Source: Leptospiraceae bacterium (GTDB lineage Bacteria; Spirochaetota; Leptospiria; Leptospirales; Leptospiraceae). From it: a stretch of DNA of 64,000 nt. The translations under genes and the position numbers were made by a program. Positions 63,792-64,000 of this stretch are shown here, one piece after another. Numbering within the stretch: the first letter of the stretch is position 1; each line of letters opens with the position of its first letter. The stretch lies in assembly GCA_016708435.1 (NCBI GenBank), contig JADJFV010000035.1, positions 248,001 to 312,000 on the forward strand, read 5' to 3'. The notes under the pieces are model-generated. The model was not told the origin of the DNA. It did not search any database and saw nothing but the letters and a program-made list of their open reading frames with translations.

Positions 63792-64000
63792 AATGGTAAA
63801 AAAGGAATATTTTCGATGGCAACAGGGACAGGAAAAACAATTACTGCACTGTATTGCTTACTCAAAGAATTTCATGAGGAAAAAAGATTCAATGCGGTTA
63901 TAATAGTTCCAACTCTTTCCTTGCTTAACCAATGGTATGAAGAAGCAAAAAAGTTTAATTTTAGAAATTTTGTTTTAGTGAGTTTAGAAAGTAAATGGGA
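63792..64000 (+). pseudogene. SF2 helicase continuation after in-frame TAG (runs off right edge)
   Basis: The frame continues NGKKGIFSMATGTGKTITAL, then EEKRFNAVIIVPTLSLLNQW, to the end of the window. MATGTGKT is motif I (Walker A) and IIVPTLSLLNQW is motif Ia of superfamily 2 helicases. It is in the same frame as the HKD-nuclease part, separated from it only by the TAG. A single nonsense change (for example GAG to TAG at WVE-NGK) would explain this. The DExH box and C-terminal lobe lie outside the window. Confidence 0.75.

Overview
The window reads as an AT-rich chromosomal segment of a spirochaete, most likely Leptospiraceae. This is inferred from gene content, not from a marker gene. The pointers are many short-lipobox lipoproteins (LFSC, IFTC, LSGC), a 7TMR-DISM receptor joined to a SpoIIE-type phosphatase, Crp-like proteins, GGDEF and hemerythrin sensors, TRL-type lipoproteins, and a tRNA-Ile/tRNA-Ala pair with no rRNA beside it.

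Layout. 0-2.2 kb: a lipoprotein start, then a toxin-antitoxin remnant between two ~138-bp direct repeats. 2.2-17.4 kb: mostly housekeeping and envelope genes (AsmA, FGE-fold lipoprotein, an exported SET-domain protein, hemerythrin-PAS-GGDEF, CitE-like lyase, pheT, MurU-like transferase, metallophosphoesterase, LysM/M23 peptidase), plus a minimal nucleotidyltransferase whose HEPN partner has been reduced to a stub. 17.4-31.8 kb: a kinase-REC-GGDEF hybrid, CAP protein, atypical carbamoyltransferase, lipase-like hydrolase, the tRNA pair, a double cyclic-nucleotide-domain regulator, a hybrid kinase, msrA, vapBC and lysC. 32-43 kb: TRL lipoproteins, a beta-barrel candidate, a chemoreceptor operon, an SF1 helicase operon and a tandem hemerythrin gene split at a T9 run. 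43-54 kb: ankyrin protein, DISM-SpoIIE phosphatase, rppH joined to a J-domain/kinase-like gene, HDOD protein, PAS-GAF-adenylate cyclase and a beta-propeller lipoprotein.

54.3-64 kb is a clearly different accessory region. It holds a PAPS-reductase-fold protein, an IS200-like REP-associated transposase (RAYT), five related REP/BIME-like elements (four of exactly 126 bp), AT-rich ~41-bp tandem units, a nonsense-disrupted DUF6266 gene, an HNH endonuclease, a very large P-loop ATPase cut in two by a (GACA)20 tract, and an HKD-nuclease/SF2 helicase that runs off the right edge. The best candidate for a new system is this right end: an apparent defence locus whose ATPase looks phase-variable by tetranucleotide slippage, next to mosaic REP elements whose central module occurs in both orientations between conserved flanking hairpins.

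Several genes are broken: three by in-frame stops (ParE-like toxin, DUF6266, PLD-helicase) and others by frameshifts (pheT, tandem hemerythrin, ATPase). Some may be sequencing errors, and the pheT pair is the most suspicious. All family assignments were made by reading motifs, with no database search.
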